NCBI GenBank assembly: GCA_947483345.1
Contig: CANKNL010000057.1
Span: 1 to 13,255, forward strand
Direction of reading: 5' to 3'
Length of the DNA stretch: 13,255 bases
DNA from: Chitinophagaceae bacterium
GTDB taxonomy: Bacteria; Bacteroidota; Bacteroidia; Chitinophagales; Chitinophagaceae
Part shown: in pieces, positions 7,071-13,255 of the stretch
Layout of the letters: each line of letters opens with the position of its first letter
Numbering within the stretch: the stretch's first letter is position 1
Program-made: the position numbers and the translations under genes
Notes under the pieces: generated by a model
The model's input: the letters and a program-made list of their open reading frames with translations, nothing else
Told to the model about the DNA's origin: nothing
The model's database searches: none

Positions 7071-8405
7071 TTAAACTACTGGTTGTGTGGTAATGGTGAT
7101 CTTTATTTTATCCAGCCTGTTTTTATGGATGTCAAGAGGAATGAAGATAAAATCACCGGCTGTTACTTCTTCATTTACCTGCGGAAACTTACCGGCGATC
7201 TCCAAAACCAACCCTGCCAAAGAATCGCTTTCGCCACGTACTGTATTGAACGTGTCTGTTGGCAACCCAATGGCCTTACAAACATCATTGATCATGGTCT
7301 TGCCTTCGAAAATATAATTATAGTCATCGATCTTTTTATTATGACTTTCCTCATCATCAAATTCGTCTTTTATTTCGCCTGTAATTTCTTCCATCACATC
7401 TTCCAAAGTCACAATACCCGAAGTGCCGCCAAACTCATCTACAACCACGGCAAAATGCATGTGCCGGTTACGAAACTCCTGCAACAGATCTTCAATTAAT
7501 TTGTGTTCGTGTACAAAATAAGGCTGGCGTAATAAGACGTGCCAGTCAAAATCGGGAGGATCATTTAAGTGTGGTAAAATATCTTTGGTATGCAGCATAC
7601 CAACTACTTCATCTAAGTTTTTTTTAAACACCGGCAGTCGTGAATAATGCAAATCCTCTACTCTTTTAATCGTGTCTGCAAAACTAAAGTTAATATCAAT
7701 CCCACTTACATCAAGGCGTGTACGCATAACCTGTTTTACCGTGGTATCTCCAAATTTTCTTATCCCTTTTAAAATAGATTTCTCTTCAGTAGTGGCTTCG
7801 TGCTCCGGTAACATGTCGATGGCATAATCCAGATGACTGCGATCAAGTGTTGAAGAGTTTTCGGAAGAAAACTTTTTTTCTATTGTATCGCTGTATCGAA
7901 CCATGCGTTTGCTGAACCGAAAAAAAATACTGCTGAAAATTTCTACTATAAGCGATGCGGTAGCTGCAAACCAGATCTTATGATGGGTAGCCCAAACTTT
8001 TGGTAATACTTCTCCAAAAAGCAATAACAAAAAAGTAACTGACCCTACTTTAATTAAAAAAATGGGCCAGAATGCAAGCTGGTAAACACTTATCCAGCTG
8101 TCGATTAAAATATTGGAAATTAAAATAATGCCAATATTAACAAAGCTGTTACTGATGAGCATGGAAGCCAATAAAATTTTGGGCTGATCTAACAAACTCA
8201 CAATACGACTATACGCAGGTCGTTTTTTTGTTCGCAGCATATTGATATCCTTGAACGTCAGGGAGAAAAAAGCAATTTCAGACCCGGCCAGTAAAAAGGA
8301 TAATATGAAAAGAATGACGACTAAAAAAATAAGTATGGTGGTAGCAGCAGGTGTTATTGCCAAAAGCTGAAAAGTAAAAAATGCAGAAACCGAAGAATAA
8401 TCCAA
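7071..8405 (-). CDS. gldE: Gliding motility-associated protein GldE (CNNM/CorC-type membrane protein)
   Basis: GldE belongs to the hemolysin C / CorC group and supports GldD function; overexpressed GldE can compensate partly for gldD defects in F. johnsoniae. The 444 residues comprise a DUF21/CNNM membrane domain with about four hydrophobic segments (about 22-48, 78-101, 113-131, 145-162), then a CBS pair (about 224-345, including SRLPVF 255-260 and VVDEFGGTSGIVTLED 321-336), an acidic linker, and a C-terminal CorC/HlyC domain (about 360-438). The start codon is TTG (8403-8405 reads CAA on the plus strand). An in-frame TAG lies at 8430-8432 with no ATG between it and the first membrane segment, and the next in-frame ATG (residue 56) lies beyond that segment. 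The gene follows ssb by 101 bp and precedes gldD by 19 bp. Ion transport is a family possibility, not shown here. Confidence 0.93.
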   Translation of the reverse strand: MDYSSVSAFFTFQLLAITPAATTILIFLVVILFILSFLLAGSEIAFFSLTFKDINMLRTKKRPAYSRIVSLLDQPKILLASMLISNSFVNIGIILISNILIDSWISVYQLAFWPIFLIKVGSVTFLLLLFGEVLPKVWATHHKIWFAATASLIVEIFSSIFFRFSKRMVRYSDTIEKKFSSENSSTLDRSHLDYAIDMLPEHEATTEEKSILKGIRKFGDTTVKQVMRTRLDVSGIDINFSFADTIKRVEDLHYSRLPVFKKNLDEVVGMLHTKDILPHLNDPPDFDWHVLLRQPYFVHEHKLIEDLLQEFRNRHMHFAVVVDEFGGTSGIVTLEDVMEEITGEIKDEFDDEESHNKKIDDYNYIFEGKTMINDVCKAIGLPTDTFNTVRGESDSLAGLVLEIAGKFPQVNEEVTAGDFIFIPLDIHKNRLDKIKITITTQPVV

Positions 8406-8481
8406 AACTGTAAGTTTAAATGAAAAATGCTATTCTACTAATTGTTTTTATTAAAAATAGAACAGGCTTGGTATGGCTTAA

Positions 8482-8489
8482 CAAAATTA
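8482..8489 (-). promoter_or_regulatory. Possible -7 element in the ssb-gldE spacer
   Basis: The minus strand reads TAATTTTG, matching TAnnTTTG, about 77 bp before the gldE TTG start and just past the ssb stop codon. There is no matching TTTG about 19 bp upstream. It could give gldE-gldD a promoter separate from ssb, but the evidence is one 6-base match in AT-rich DNA. Confidence 0.22.
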
Positions 8490-8506
8490 TTAGTTTTAAA
8501 ACCTCA

Positions 8507-8941
8507 TTAAAAAGGCAACCGTTCCGAGCCATCATCAGCCGTTGGAAGTTCGGAATCATGATCTGGTTCATCCGGATTTTCAAATCCCTGAGTACCCTGG
8601 GTGCCGTCAGTTTTTTTATCCAACATGATCAAATTGTCTCCTACAACTTCAGTAGCAAATTTTTTGTTTCCGTCTTTATCTTCCCAACTCCGGGTTTTTA
8701 GCCTGCCTTCAATATAAACCAAACTTCCTTTATGCAAATATTTCTGGGCCAGGTCTGCCAAACCACGCCAGAGTACAATAGTATGCCATTCGGTTTGTGA
8801 GATCAGCTTACCCGTTCTGTCTTTATAGGTCTCTGTGGTTGCCAATGAAAATTTGGCCACACCGATATTGCCTTCCAAAAACTGCATATCCGGATCTTTG
8901 CCAAGGTTTCCAATAAGCATTACCCTGTTTACGCCTCTCAT
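8507..8941 (-). CDS. ssb: Single-stranded DNA-binding protein
   Basis: SSB coats single-stranded DNA in replication, recombination and repair and recruits partners through its C-terminal tip. From the ATG at 8941 it is 144 residues: an OB fold (about 4-108, with VNRVMLIGNLGKDPD at 4-18 and TEWHTIVLW at 50-58), a short Gly/Asp/Pro-rich linker, and the tip DDGSERLPF. The tip keeps the terminal Pro-Phe but is interrupted by Gly-Ser-Glu-Arg, so it is less acidic than the E. coli DDDIPF. The open frame extends upstream to a TTG at 9037, but that codon falls on the -33 element of a well-matched promoter (9008-9038). The family N-terminus also begins at MRGVNRVMLIG, so I choose 8941; ATG at 8992 is a weaker alternative. 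It lies 85 bp after mutY. Confidence 0.95.
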   Translation of the reverse strand: MRGVNRVMLIGNLGKDPDMQFLEGNIGVAKFSLATTETYKDRTGKLISQTEWHTIVLWRGLADLAQKYLHKGSLVYIEGRLKTRSWEDKDGNKKFATEVVGDNLIMLDKKTDGTQGTQGFENPDEPDHDSELPTADDGSERLPF

Positions 8942-9007
8942 ATAATTTTGTTTAGATATTGTTTTTGCCGGTTCATTCTGTAGTAAAGCCATCAGCTCAT
9001 GATCACA

Positions 9008-9038
9008 CAAATTTAAAGATACATTTTTATCTTTCAAA
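9008..9038 (-). promoter_or_regulatory. Bacteroidetes-type promoter for ssb
   Basis: On the minus strand, TTTG (9038-9035) is followed by exactly 19 bp and then TAAATTTG (9015-9008). These match the primary sigma consensus of this phylum, TTTG / TAnnTTTG, in every defined base. The -33 half lies across the last codons of mutY and the -7 half just past its stop. Transcription should begin near 9003, giving a leader of about 60 nt before the ssb ATG at 8941. This argues against the longer TTG-initiated reading of ssb. Confidence 0.6.
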
Positions 9039-10106
9039 TGGCTTTAGCTCATTTTCGGCCAAATAGGCTGTTATCAATTTAGGGAATGGCAGTTTTGCCA
9101 ATTCCTTGTACGTAACCGCTTTATAGCCTTTTAACGGAAGGGTATTTTTTAGTTTTACCAGAATAAATCTGCCCTGTATGGTTTGATGGGTTAGCTGTTG
9201 CCGGTAGATATTTGAGACCTGCCTAATATCGGCTTTGTTTTTATTACTGAATGCCTTATAAAAAGCAGTGTGCGCTATGCTATTAACCGGTAATAATTTT
9301 TCTGTCTCCATCAAAACAAATTCATACAGGTTTTCCCAAATATCCTTTTCCGCTCTTTTTCTGATATAAATCTTAGCCTTGTATTCAATTATAAAATAAT
9401 AAAAAAACCTTATCCTTTTTTTTAACTTTCCTGTTTTTACCGGAAGCAAATTAATTTTATCCTGTAAACGGGCTTTACAATCAGATTTTATCGGGCAACT
9501 GAGGCATAAAGGATTTTTAGGTTTGCAGATCACTGCGCCAAAATCCATGATGGCCTGGTTATAAATTCCCGGAAATTTTTTATCCAAAAGTTCCTGGGCC
9601 CGGGCGGCAAATAAAATTTTACCTGATGAACTGTTAATGGCTGTGTCAATCCCAAAAAAACGTGATAACACCCTAAACACATTCCCATCTACAACAGCAT
9701 AAGGTAAATTAAAAGCAAAGGATGCAATAGCTGCGGCTGTATATGGGCCAATTCCTTTTAAGTCCAAAATGTCACTATATGTATCGGGGAATTTACCATA
9801 TTTGTTATTTGCAATATATTTTGCGGTTTCGATCAGGTTTTTACATCGTGTATAATAGCCCAACCCTTCCCAAAGTTTAAAGATCTTTTGTTCTGGCGCT
9901 TTTGCCAGTTTATTAATATTAGGAAATGCTGTAATGAAGCGATTGTAATAATCTAAACCCTGGCCCACCTGTGTTTGTTGTAAAATAATTTCGCTAATCC
10001 ATATTTTGTACGGGTCTTTTTCGCCTTTCCAGGGCATAAGTCTGGTATTGTATTTTGTATTCCAAAGCAGAAGTCTTTTTGTGAAATTCTGTTTACTCAT
10101 TTCCAT
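9027..10106 (-). CDS. mutY: A/G-specific adenine glycosylase MutY
   Basis: MutY removes adenine mispaired with 8-oxoguanine, starting base-excision repair of oxidative damage. The catalytic domain (about 1-215) shows the catalytic E39 in SEIILQQTQV, the helix-hairpin-helix LKGIGPYTAAA (116-126), the catalytic D140 in VVDGNV, and the [4Fe-4S] ligands C194-x6-C201-x2-C204-x5-C210. The C-terminal part (about 230-345) corresponds to the NUDIX-like domain that reads 8-oxoG, with a THQ loop near 305 where MutY proteins carry their recognition loop. Its 359 residues fit the family. The start at 10106 or the second ATG at 10100 (residue M3) are equally plausible. It heads the minus-strand genes, facing the HU gene across an AT-rich spacer, with ssb, gldE and gldD following. 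Confidence 0.96.
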   Translation of the reverse strand: MEMSKQNFTKRLLLWNTKYNTRLMPWKGEKDPYKIWISEIILQQTQVGQGLDYYNRFITAFPNINKLAKAPEQKIFKLWEGLGYYTRCKNLIETAKYIANNKYGKFPDTYSDILDLKGIGPYTAAAIASFAFNLPYAVVDGNVFRVLSRFFGIDTAINSSSGKILFAARAQELLDKKFPGIYNQAIMDFGAVICKPKNPLCLSCPIKSDCKARLQDKINLLPVKTGKLKKRIRFFYYFIIEYKAKIYIRKRAEKDIWENLYEFVLMETEKLLPVNSIAHTAFYKAFSNKNKADIRQVSNIYRQQLTHQTIQGRFILVKLKNTLPLKGYKAVTYKELAKLPFPKLITAYLAENELKPFER

Positions 10107-10305
10107 ATTTATTATATATATATAGTTTTACTAATTATGTATTATATTGTATGCCATATAAGACTAATTATCAATAAGTTAAGAATGTACTTATAAATAA
10201 AAAATAATTACAATTTTAACTAAACTACCTGATTATCATCAACCTATTTTGAAATTTCAATTTTTAGTTGTATTTTTCTAACGTTAATATTTTAAAAGAC
10301 TAATT
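10107..10305. other. Very AT-rich divergent promoter region between mutY and the HU gene
   Basis: This 199-bp spacer holds 33 G or C bases (about 17% GC), far below the flanking genes. It includes a TA-alternating stretch (about 10112-10123) next to the mutY start. Both divergent transcripts must start here. A sigma70-like pair, TTGATA - 17 bp - TACAAT, is readable toward mutY on the minus strand (10174-10146), but that signature is not the usual one in this phylum. The copy of AGACTAATTAT at 10161-10171 repeats the start context of the HU gene. No small gene is evident. Confidence 0.6.
10247..10278 (+). promoter_or_regulatory. Candidate Bacteroidetes-type promoter for the HU gene
   Basis: TTTTG (10247-10251) and TATTTTTC (10271-10278) stand 19 bp apart. 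The -33 element is complete and the -7 matches TAnnTTTG except for the final base. Transcription would begin near 10284, leaving a leader of about 20 nt before the ATG at 10306. Confidence 0.45.
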
Positions 10306-10629
10306 ATGAGAAAAGCAGACCTCATTAATCAAATATCAGACAAAACCGGCATACCTAAAGTAGATGTGCTGGTTACCTTGGAAACGATGTTCAAATCTGT
10401 TAAAAATGCCTTAGCAGCCGGTGAGAATATCTATATACGTGGCTTTGGAAGTTTTATTATAAAAAAACGGGCGGCCAAGATTGGTCGTAATATTAAGAAA
10501 AATATTGCTGTGGAGATTCCTGAGCATTTTATACCGGCCTTTAAACCAGCGAAAGAATTTATGCTGGAAATAAAATCTTCAAAAAATATTAAAGAACCCA
10601 ATGAAAATGAGGATGACAGTGAAGAGTAA
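10306..10629 (+). CDS. HU/IHF family DNA-binding protein
   Basis: A 107-residue member of the HU/IHF superfamily, which bends and compacts DNA as dimers. The dimerisation helices (1-40) are followed by the signature IYIRGFGSF (42-50), the beta-arm around KKRAAKIGRNIKKN (53-66), and IPAFKPAKEF (76-85). The arm tip reads G60-R61-N62-I63, so the proline that normally intercalates between bases (Pro63 in E. coli HU) is replaced by isoleucine. I recall an RNI tip in other Bacteroidetes proteins of this type. The C-terminal tail (about 96-107) is strongly acidic (NENEDDSEE). It is divergent from mutY and 43 bp upstream of the TPR gene. The ATG is preceded by AAAAGACTAATT without a Shine-Dalgarno sequence. 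The HU versus IHF label cannot be settled from sequence. Confidence 0.95.
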   Translation: MRKADLINQISDKTGIPKVDVLVTLETMFKSVKNALAAGENIYIRGFGSFIIKKRAAKIGRNIKKNIAVEIPEHFIPAFKPAKEFMLEIKSSKNIKEPNENEDDSEE

Positions 10630-10631
10630 CT

Positions 10632-10639
10632 TACCTTTG
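10632..10639 (+). promoter_or_regulatory. Candidate -7 element for the TPR gene
   Basis: TACCTTTG matches TAnnTTTG exactly and is followed by C. It sits between the HU stop codon and the TPR start, predicting a leader of about 28 nt. No TTTG is present about 19 bp upstream (GAGG there). It suggests the TPR gene can be transcribed apart from the HU gene. Confidence 0.4.
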
Positions 10640-10672
10640 CCATCCTGCAAAAAATAAGTGCAGATTTTTTAA

Positions 10673-11521
10673 ATGCTGAAGAAACAATTCATATTTGCCA
10701 TAACAGGTCTGGTTTTAGTAATCGTACTTTTTAAATTTGGAACTACTGTTGCACCAAAAGGCGAAATGAAAGTCCCGGTGGTTACTGCTACGCCAACTTT
10801 TGATATACTCCAAAATATTCAAGAAGAGAAAAAACATTTAACTCCTGCACAGATTATCAATCTTGGTAAATTAGAAAATAGTGTAACACGTGGTGATGTT
10901 AACAATCAATTGATTACAGCAAATACACAACTGGCAAATTATTGGCGAGACAGTTTACAAGTCTTTGATCCTTACCTTTATTATTTATCAGAAGCCGCTA
11001 AGTTGGATAAGTCGGAAAAAAACCTCACCTTTGCAGCCCAATTAATTTTAAATAATCTCAGAGGAGAGCAGGATCAGGCAAAATTAAGCTGGAAATCAGA
11101 ACTGGCCATTGGCCTATTTGAAAAAGGCATTGCGCTTTATCCGAATAATGATGATTTAAAAGTTGGCTTGGGTAGTTGTTTTATTTTTGGAAAGGGCCGT
11201 ATTGGCGGACCACAAGAGACGATGAAAGGCATTCAGCAGTTGTTAAGTGTTGTTAGAAAAGATTCAAATAACATGAAAGCACAGATGATGCTGGGTGTGG
11301 GCGGATTTGTTTCGGGCCAATATGACAAAGCTGTTGACCGTTTACAAAAAGTAATAGCTGTTGAACCTGAAAACCTGGAAGCCATTGCCTTTTTAGCTGA
11401 TACGTATGCAGCCAAGGGAAACAAAGCGGAAGCCATAAAATGGTACATGATAAGTAAGCGGCTGATGAATAATCCGGCATACAGCATGGAAGTTGACGAA
11501 CGGATTAAATCATTAAGGTAA
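10673..11521 (+). CDS. Membrane-anchored tetratricopeptide repeat protein
   Basis: A 282-residue protein with an N-terminal lysine pair and a hydrophobic segment (about 6-22) that is either an uncleaved anchor or a signal peptide; no lipobox is seen. The rest is helical. It has clear TPR-like units at about 200-233 (MKAQMMLGVGGFVSGQYDKAVDRLQKVIAVEP is the pattern, ending with the typical Pro) and 235-268 (LADTYAAKGNKAEAIKWY), with degenerate repeats before them (about 145-195). TPR proteins serve as assembly scaffolds; the partner is unknown. It sits between the HU gene and the small basic protein upstream of RNase E/G, a position I recall as occupied by a TPR protein in other Bacteroidetes. 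It should lie in the periplasm or on the inner membrane, judged from the N-terminus only. Confidence 0.88.
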   Translation: MLKKQFIFAITGLVLVIVLFKFGTTVAPKGEMKVPVVTATPTFDILQNIQEEKKHLTPAQIINLGKLENSVTRGDVNNQLITANTQLANYWRDSLQVFDPYLYYLSEAAKLDKSEKNLTFAAQLILNNLRGEQDQAKLSWKSELAIGLFEKGIALYPNNDDLKVGLGSCFIFGKGRIGGPQETMKGIQQLLSVVRKDSNNMKAQMMLGVGGFVSGQYDKAVDRLQKVIAVEPENLEAIAFLADTYAAKGNKAEAIKWYMISKRLMNNPAYSMEVDERIKSLR

Positions 11522-11585
11522 CAATTCGAAGTAGCATTCGATTTACATATTAAAAAAATTATTTTAAACACAAAAAAGACTAGTT

Positions 11586-11675
11586 ATGCCTTGTGGTAAA
11601 AAGAGAAAACGTCATAAAATTGCAACACACAAGCGTAAAAAACGTTTAAGAAAGAACCGTCATAAGAAAAAATAA
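11586..11675 (+). CDS. 29-residue very basic protein, AURKAIP1/COX24 (mS38/bS22)-like, probable ribosomal protein
   Basis: A short frame, ATG to TAA, encodes 29 residues, 19 of them Lys, Arg or His 22 in total when His is included (for example KKRKRHK at 5-11 and KRKKRLRKNRHKKK at 16-29). The start MPxGKKRKRHKxATHKRKKR is a pattern I recall from many Bacteroidetes as a tiny protein annotated with the AURKAIP1/COX24 domain. That family includes the mitochondrial small-subunit protein mS38 and mycobacterial bS22. It would then be a small-subunit ribosomal protein contacting rRNA. The frame follows the TPR gene by 64 bp and precedes the RNase gene by 136 bp. Its ATG has the same AAAAGACTARTT context as the HU gene, which supports real translation. 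That it is a gene is likely; the ribosomal role is inference from family resemblance. Confidence 0.85.
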   Translation: MPCGKKRKRHKIATHKRKKRLRKNRHKKK

Positions 11676-11689
11676 TTTTTTTCTTATCG

Positions 11690-11714
11690 GTGCCCGGAAT
11701 CCTCATCCGGGCAC
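11690..11714 (+). other. GC-rich hairpin between the small basic protein gene and the RNase E/G gene
   Basis: GTGCCCGG (11690-11697) and CCGGGCAC (11707-11714) form a perfect 8-bp stem with a 9-nt loop, strikingly GC-rich for this region. It begins 14 bp after the small gene's stop. A T-rich run precedes rather than follows it, so it is not a standard intrinsic terminator on either strand. It may stabilise the upstream mRNA end, act as a weak terminator, or be a leader structure for the RNase gene. Confidence 0.55.
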
Positions 11715-11811
11715 ACATGTATCTGCATTCATTACAACTAATGGCTAGTTGATAATGTGTGCGTTTATGTTTTCCTTTTAACGATGTACCGGTCTTACCA
11801 AAAAATTACGC

Positions 11812-13255
11812 TTGACCAAGGAACTTATTATAAATTCTGCCCCGCAAGGTGTTGAAATTGCCCTATTAGAGGACAAAAAATTGGTAGAGCTGCACAGCGA
11901 AAAAGCTGATGCCAGCTTTGGCGTAGGAGACCTGTATCTCGGAAAAGTTAAGAAACTCATCCCCGGATTAAATGCCGCATTTATTGATGTTGGTTTTGAA
12001 AAAGATGCCTTTCTTCATTATACTGATTTAAGCCCCTATATTCGCTCCATTTTAAAATTTACTACCGAATCCATTAATGATAAATCTGAAAACGGATTTG
12101 ATTTTGCAAAATTTAAAGTAGAGCCGGAGATCATCAAGACCGGTAAAATTTCTGAAGTACTTAATGGCAAGCCCATTGTTTTGGTACAAATTTTAAAAGA
12201 GCCCATTGCCGCTAAGGGGCCACGTCTTAGTTGCGAACTGTCGTTACCCGGCCGTTTTGTGGTGGTCACGCCCTTTAATGATATCATTGCCATCTCCCGC
12301 AAAATTCATTCTTCCGACGAAAGAAAAAGATTACACAGGATCATTGAAGCCATTAAGCCTAAAAACCTGGGTGTTATTGTAAGAACAGCTGCAGAAGGCA
12401 AAAATACCGCCGAATTACACGACGATTTATTAAGCCTGGTGGCCACCTGGAAAACCATTCAAACCAACTTAAAAGGCGCTACACCGCCTACGAAAATATT
12501 AAGTGAGCAGGGTAAAACAACCAGTATTTTAAGAGATCTTTTAAATGAAGATTTTAATAAGATTGTGGTTAATGACAAGCATATTTATGGTGATGCAAAA
12601 ACTTATATCCAGCGTATTGCACCGGATAAGGCTGATATCGTTTCTTTTTATAACAATGGCTCTCCCATATTTGATAGTTTTGGAATTACCAAGCAGGTTA
12701 AAGCCGCTTTTGGTAAAACCGTAAACCTGCCAAGTGGTGCCTATTTAATAGTTGAACACACCGAAGCTTTACATGTAATTGATGTAAACAGCGGCTATAA
12801 AAGTGTTAGTAATAATCAGGAACAAAATGCACTGGAAACAAATCTGGAAGCTGCTGAGGAGATAGCCAGACAAATGCGGCTAAGAGATCTGGGTGGCATT
12901 ATTGTCGTTGATTTCATCGATATGAAATTGATGGAGAACAAAAAGAAACTGGCCGATGCCATGGATGGATATATGCGCCCCGACAGGGCCAAGCATGCCG
13001 TACTGGCCATCAGCAAGTTTGGTTTAATGCAAATTACCCGGCAGCGTATGAAGCCGGAGATGACTATCAATACCAGCGAAGTTTGCCCAAGCTGTGCCGG
13101 CACCGGAAAAATATCCTCCACGCTTATTTTAGAAGATGAGATAGAAAAGAACCTGAGCTACCTCATCATGCAAAAGCATACCGGCTTAACGGTAGAAATA
13201 CATCCTATTTTACATTCCTATCTTACCAAAGGATTTTTATTTTCAAAGCTTTCCA
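11812..13255 (+). CDS. rng: Ribonuclease E/G family endoribonuclease (3' end outside window)
   Basis: RNase E/G cuts single-stranded RNA in rRNA maturation and mRNA decay. The first 481 residues are present and the gene runs off the window. Visible are the opening ELIINSAPQGVEIALLEDKKL (4-24), an S1 domain (about 37-130, with GLNAAFIDVGFEKDAFLHYTDL at 52-73), the RNase H-like and DNase I-like core with the metal-binding D324 in VIDVNSG and D367 in VVDFIDM, and the zinc-link C425-P-S-C428 followed by AGTGK. The only in-frame start is TTG at 11812: a TAA lies at 11779, and the nearby ATG at 11784 is in another frame. The resulting MTKELIIN N-terminus matches the family. Length and layout suggest the shorter RNase G form without the long E. 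coli RNase E tail, though the end is unseen. Confidence 0.95.
   Translation, partial: MTKELIINSAPQGVEIALLEDKKLVELHSEKADASFGVGDLYLGKVKKLIPGLNAAFIDVGFEKDAFLHYTDLSPYIRSILKFTTESINDKSENGFDFAKFKVEPEIIKTGKISEVLNGKPIVLVQILKEPIAAKGPRLSCELSLPGRFVVVTPFNDIIAISRKIHSSDERKRLHRIIEAIKPKNLGVIVRTAAEGKNTAELHDDLLSLVATWKTIQTNLKGATPPTKILSEQGKTTSILRDLLNEDFNKIVVNDKHIYGDAKTYIQRIAPDKADIVSFYNNGSPIFDSFGITKQVKAAFGKTVNLPSGAYLIVEHTEALHVIDVNSGYKSVSNNQEQNALETNLEAAEEIARQMRLRDLGGIIVVDFIDMKLMENKKKLADAMDGYMRPDRAKHAVLAISKFGLMQITRQRMKPEMTINTSEVCPSCAGTGKISSTLILEDEIEKNLSYLIMQKHTGLTVEIHPILHSYLTKGFLFSKLS

Noticed and set aside
7008..7499. 163-residue open frame on the plus strand antisense to gldE/gldD
   Set aside because: It lies opposite two well-recognised genes, has Cys-rich low-complexity translation without a family pattern, and starts inside the gldD signal sequence.
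8942..9037. N-terminal extension of SSB from TTG at 9037 (32 extra residues)
   Set aside because: The TTG overlaps the -33 element of the best promoter in the window, and the family N-terminus begins at the ATG at 8941.
11690..11714. Intrinsic terminator after the small basic protein gene
   Set aside because: The stem is strong but no T-tract follows on either strand, so I kept it only as a hairpin of unknown role.
11233..13121. Several minus-strand frames across the TPR and RNase E/G genes
   Set aside because: They are antisense shadows of genes with clear domain motifs; the RNase gene is easily overlooked there because it starts with TTG.
1..13255. CRISPR array, insertion sequence, phage or toxin-antitoxin module
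   Set aside because: No spaced direct repeats, transposase or integrase motifs, or small paired toxin-antitoxin frames were found on either strand.

Overview
The window looks like chromosomal DNA of a member of the Bacteroidota, probably near Chitinophagaceae. Four things support this: the gliding-motility pair gldE-gldD beside ssb and mutY, a long two-insert-type IspG, a Bat-type von Willebrand/TPR protein, and TTTG / TAnnTTTG promoter elements with no Shine-Dalgarno sequences. The family-level placement is inference; the phylum is well supported. Base composition is AT-rich and even. I see no insertion sequence, integrase, CRISPR array, tRNA or rRNA.

Layout. Seven to eight genes run on the minus strand from about 10106 down to 36. 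In order of transcription they are mutY (adenine glycosylase), ssb, gldE and gldD; then a DUF3109 cysteine-rich protein and a class D beta-lactamase lipoprotein; then a fused BatB-BatC protein, an unrecognised lipoprotein and ispG (isoprenoid synthesis). A 199-bp divergent spacer of about 17% GC (10107-10305) separates these from plus-strand genes: an HU/IHF-family protein, a membrane-anchored TPR protein, a 29-residue very basic protein resembling the AURKAIP1/COX24 (mS38/bS22) ribosomal family, and a ribonuclease E/G gene cut off by the window end.

The block RNase E/G - small basic protein - TPR - HU // mutY - ssb - gldE - gldD resembles an arrangement I recall from other Bacteroidota. It joins RNA turnover and ribosome function, nucleoid structure and DNA repair, and the gliding / type IX secretion machinery. 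The left half (ispG, lipoprotein, batBC, beta-lactamase, DUF3109) is a looser set of housekeeping and envelope genes.

I do not see a wholly new multi-gene system. The details most worth following are: a BatB-BatC fusion that keeps an internal signal-peptide-like segment; a GGCCTGT heptamer array plus an A9 run inside the gldD signal peptide; a well-matched promoter for ssb inside the 3' end of mutY; TTG starts for gldE and the RNase gene; the missing intercalating proline in the HU-like protein; and a shared AGACTARTTATG start context for the HU and small basic protein genes.
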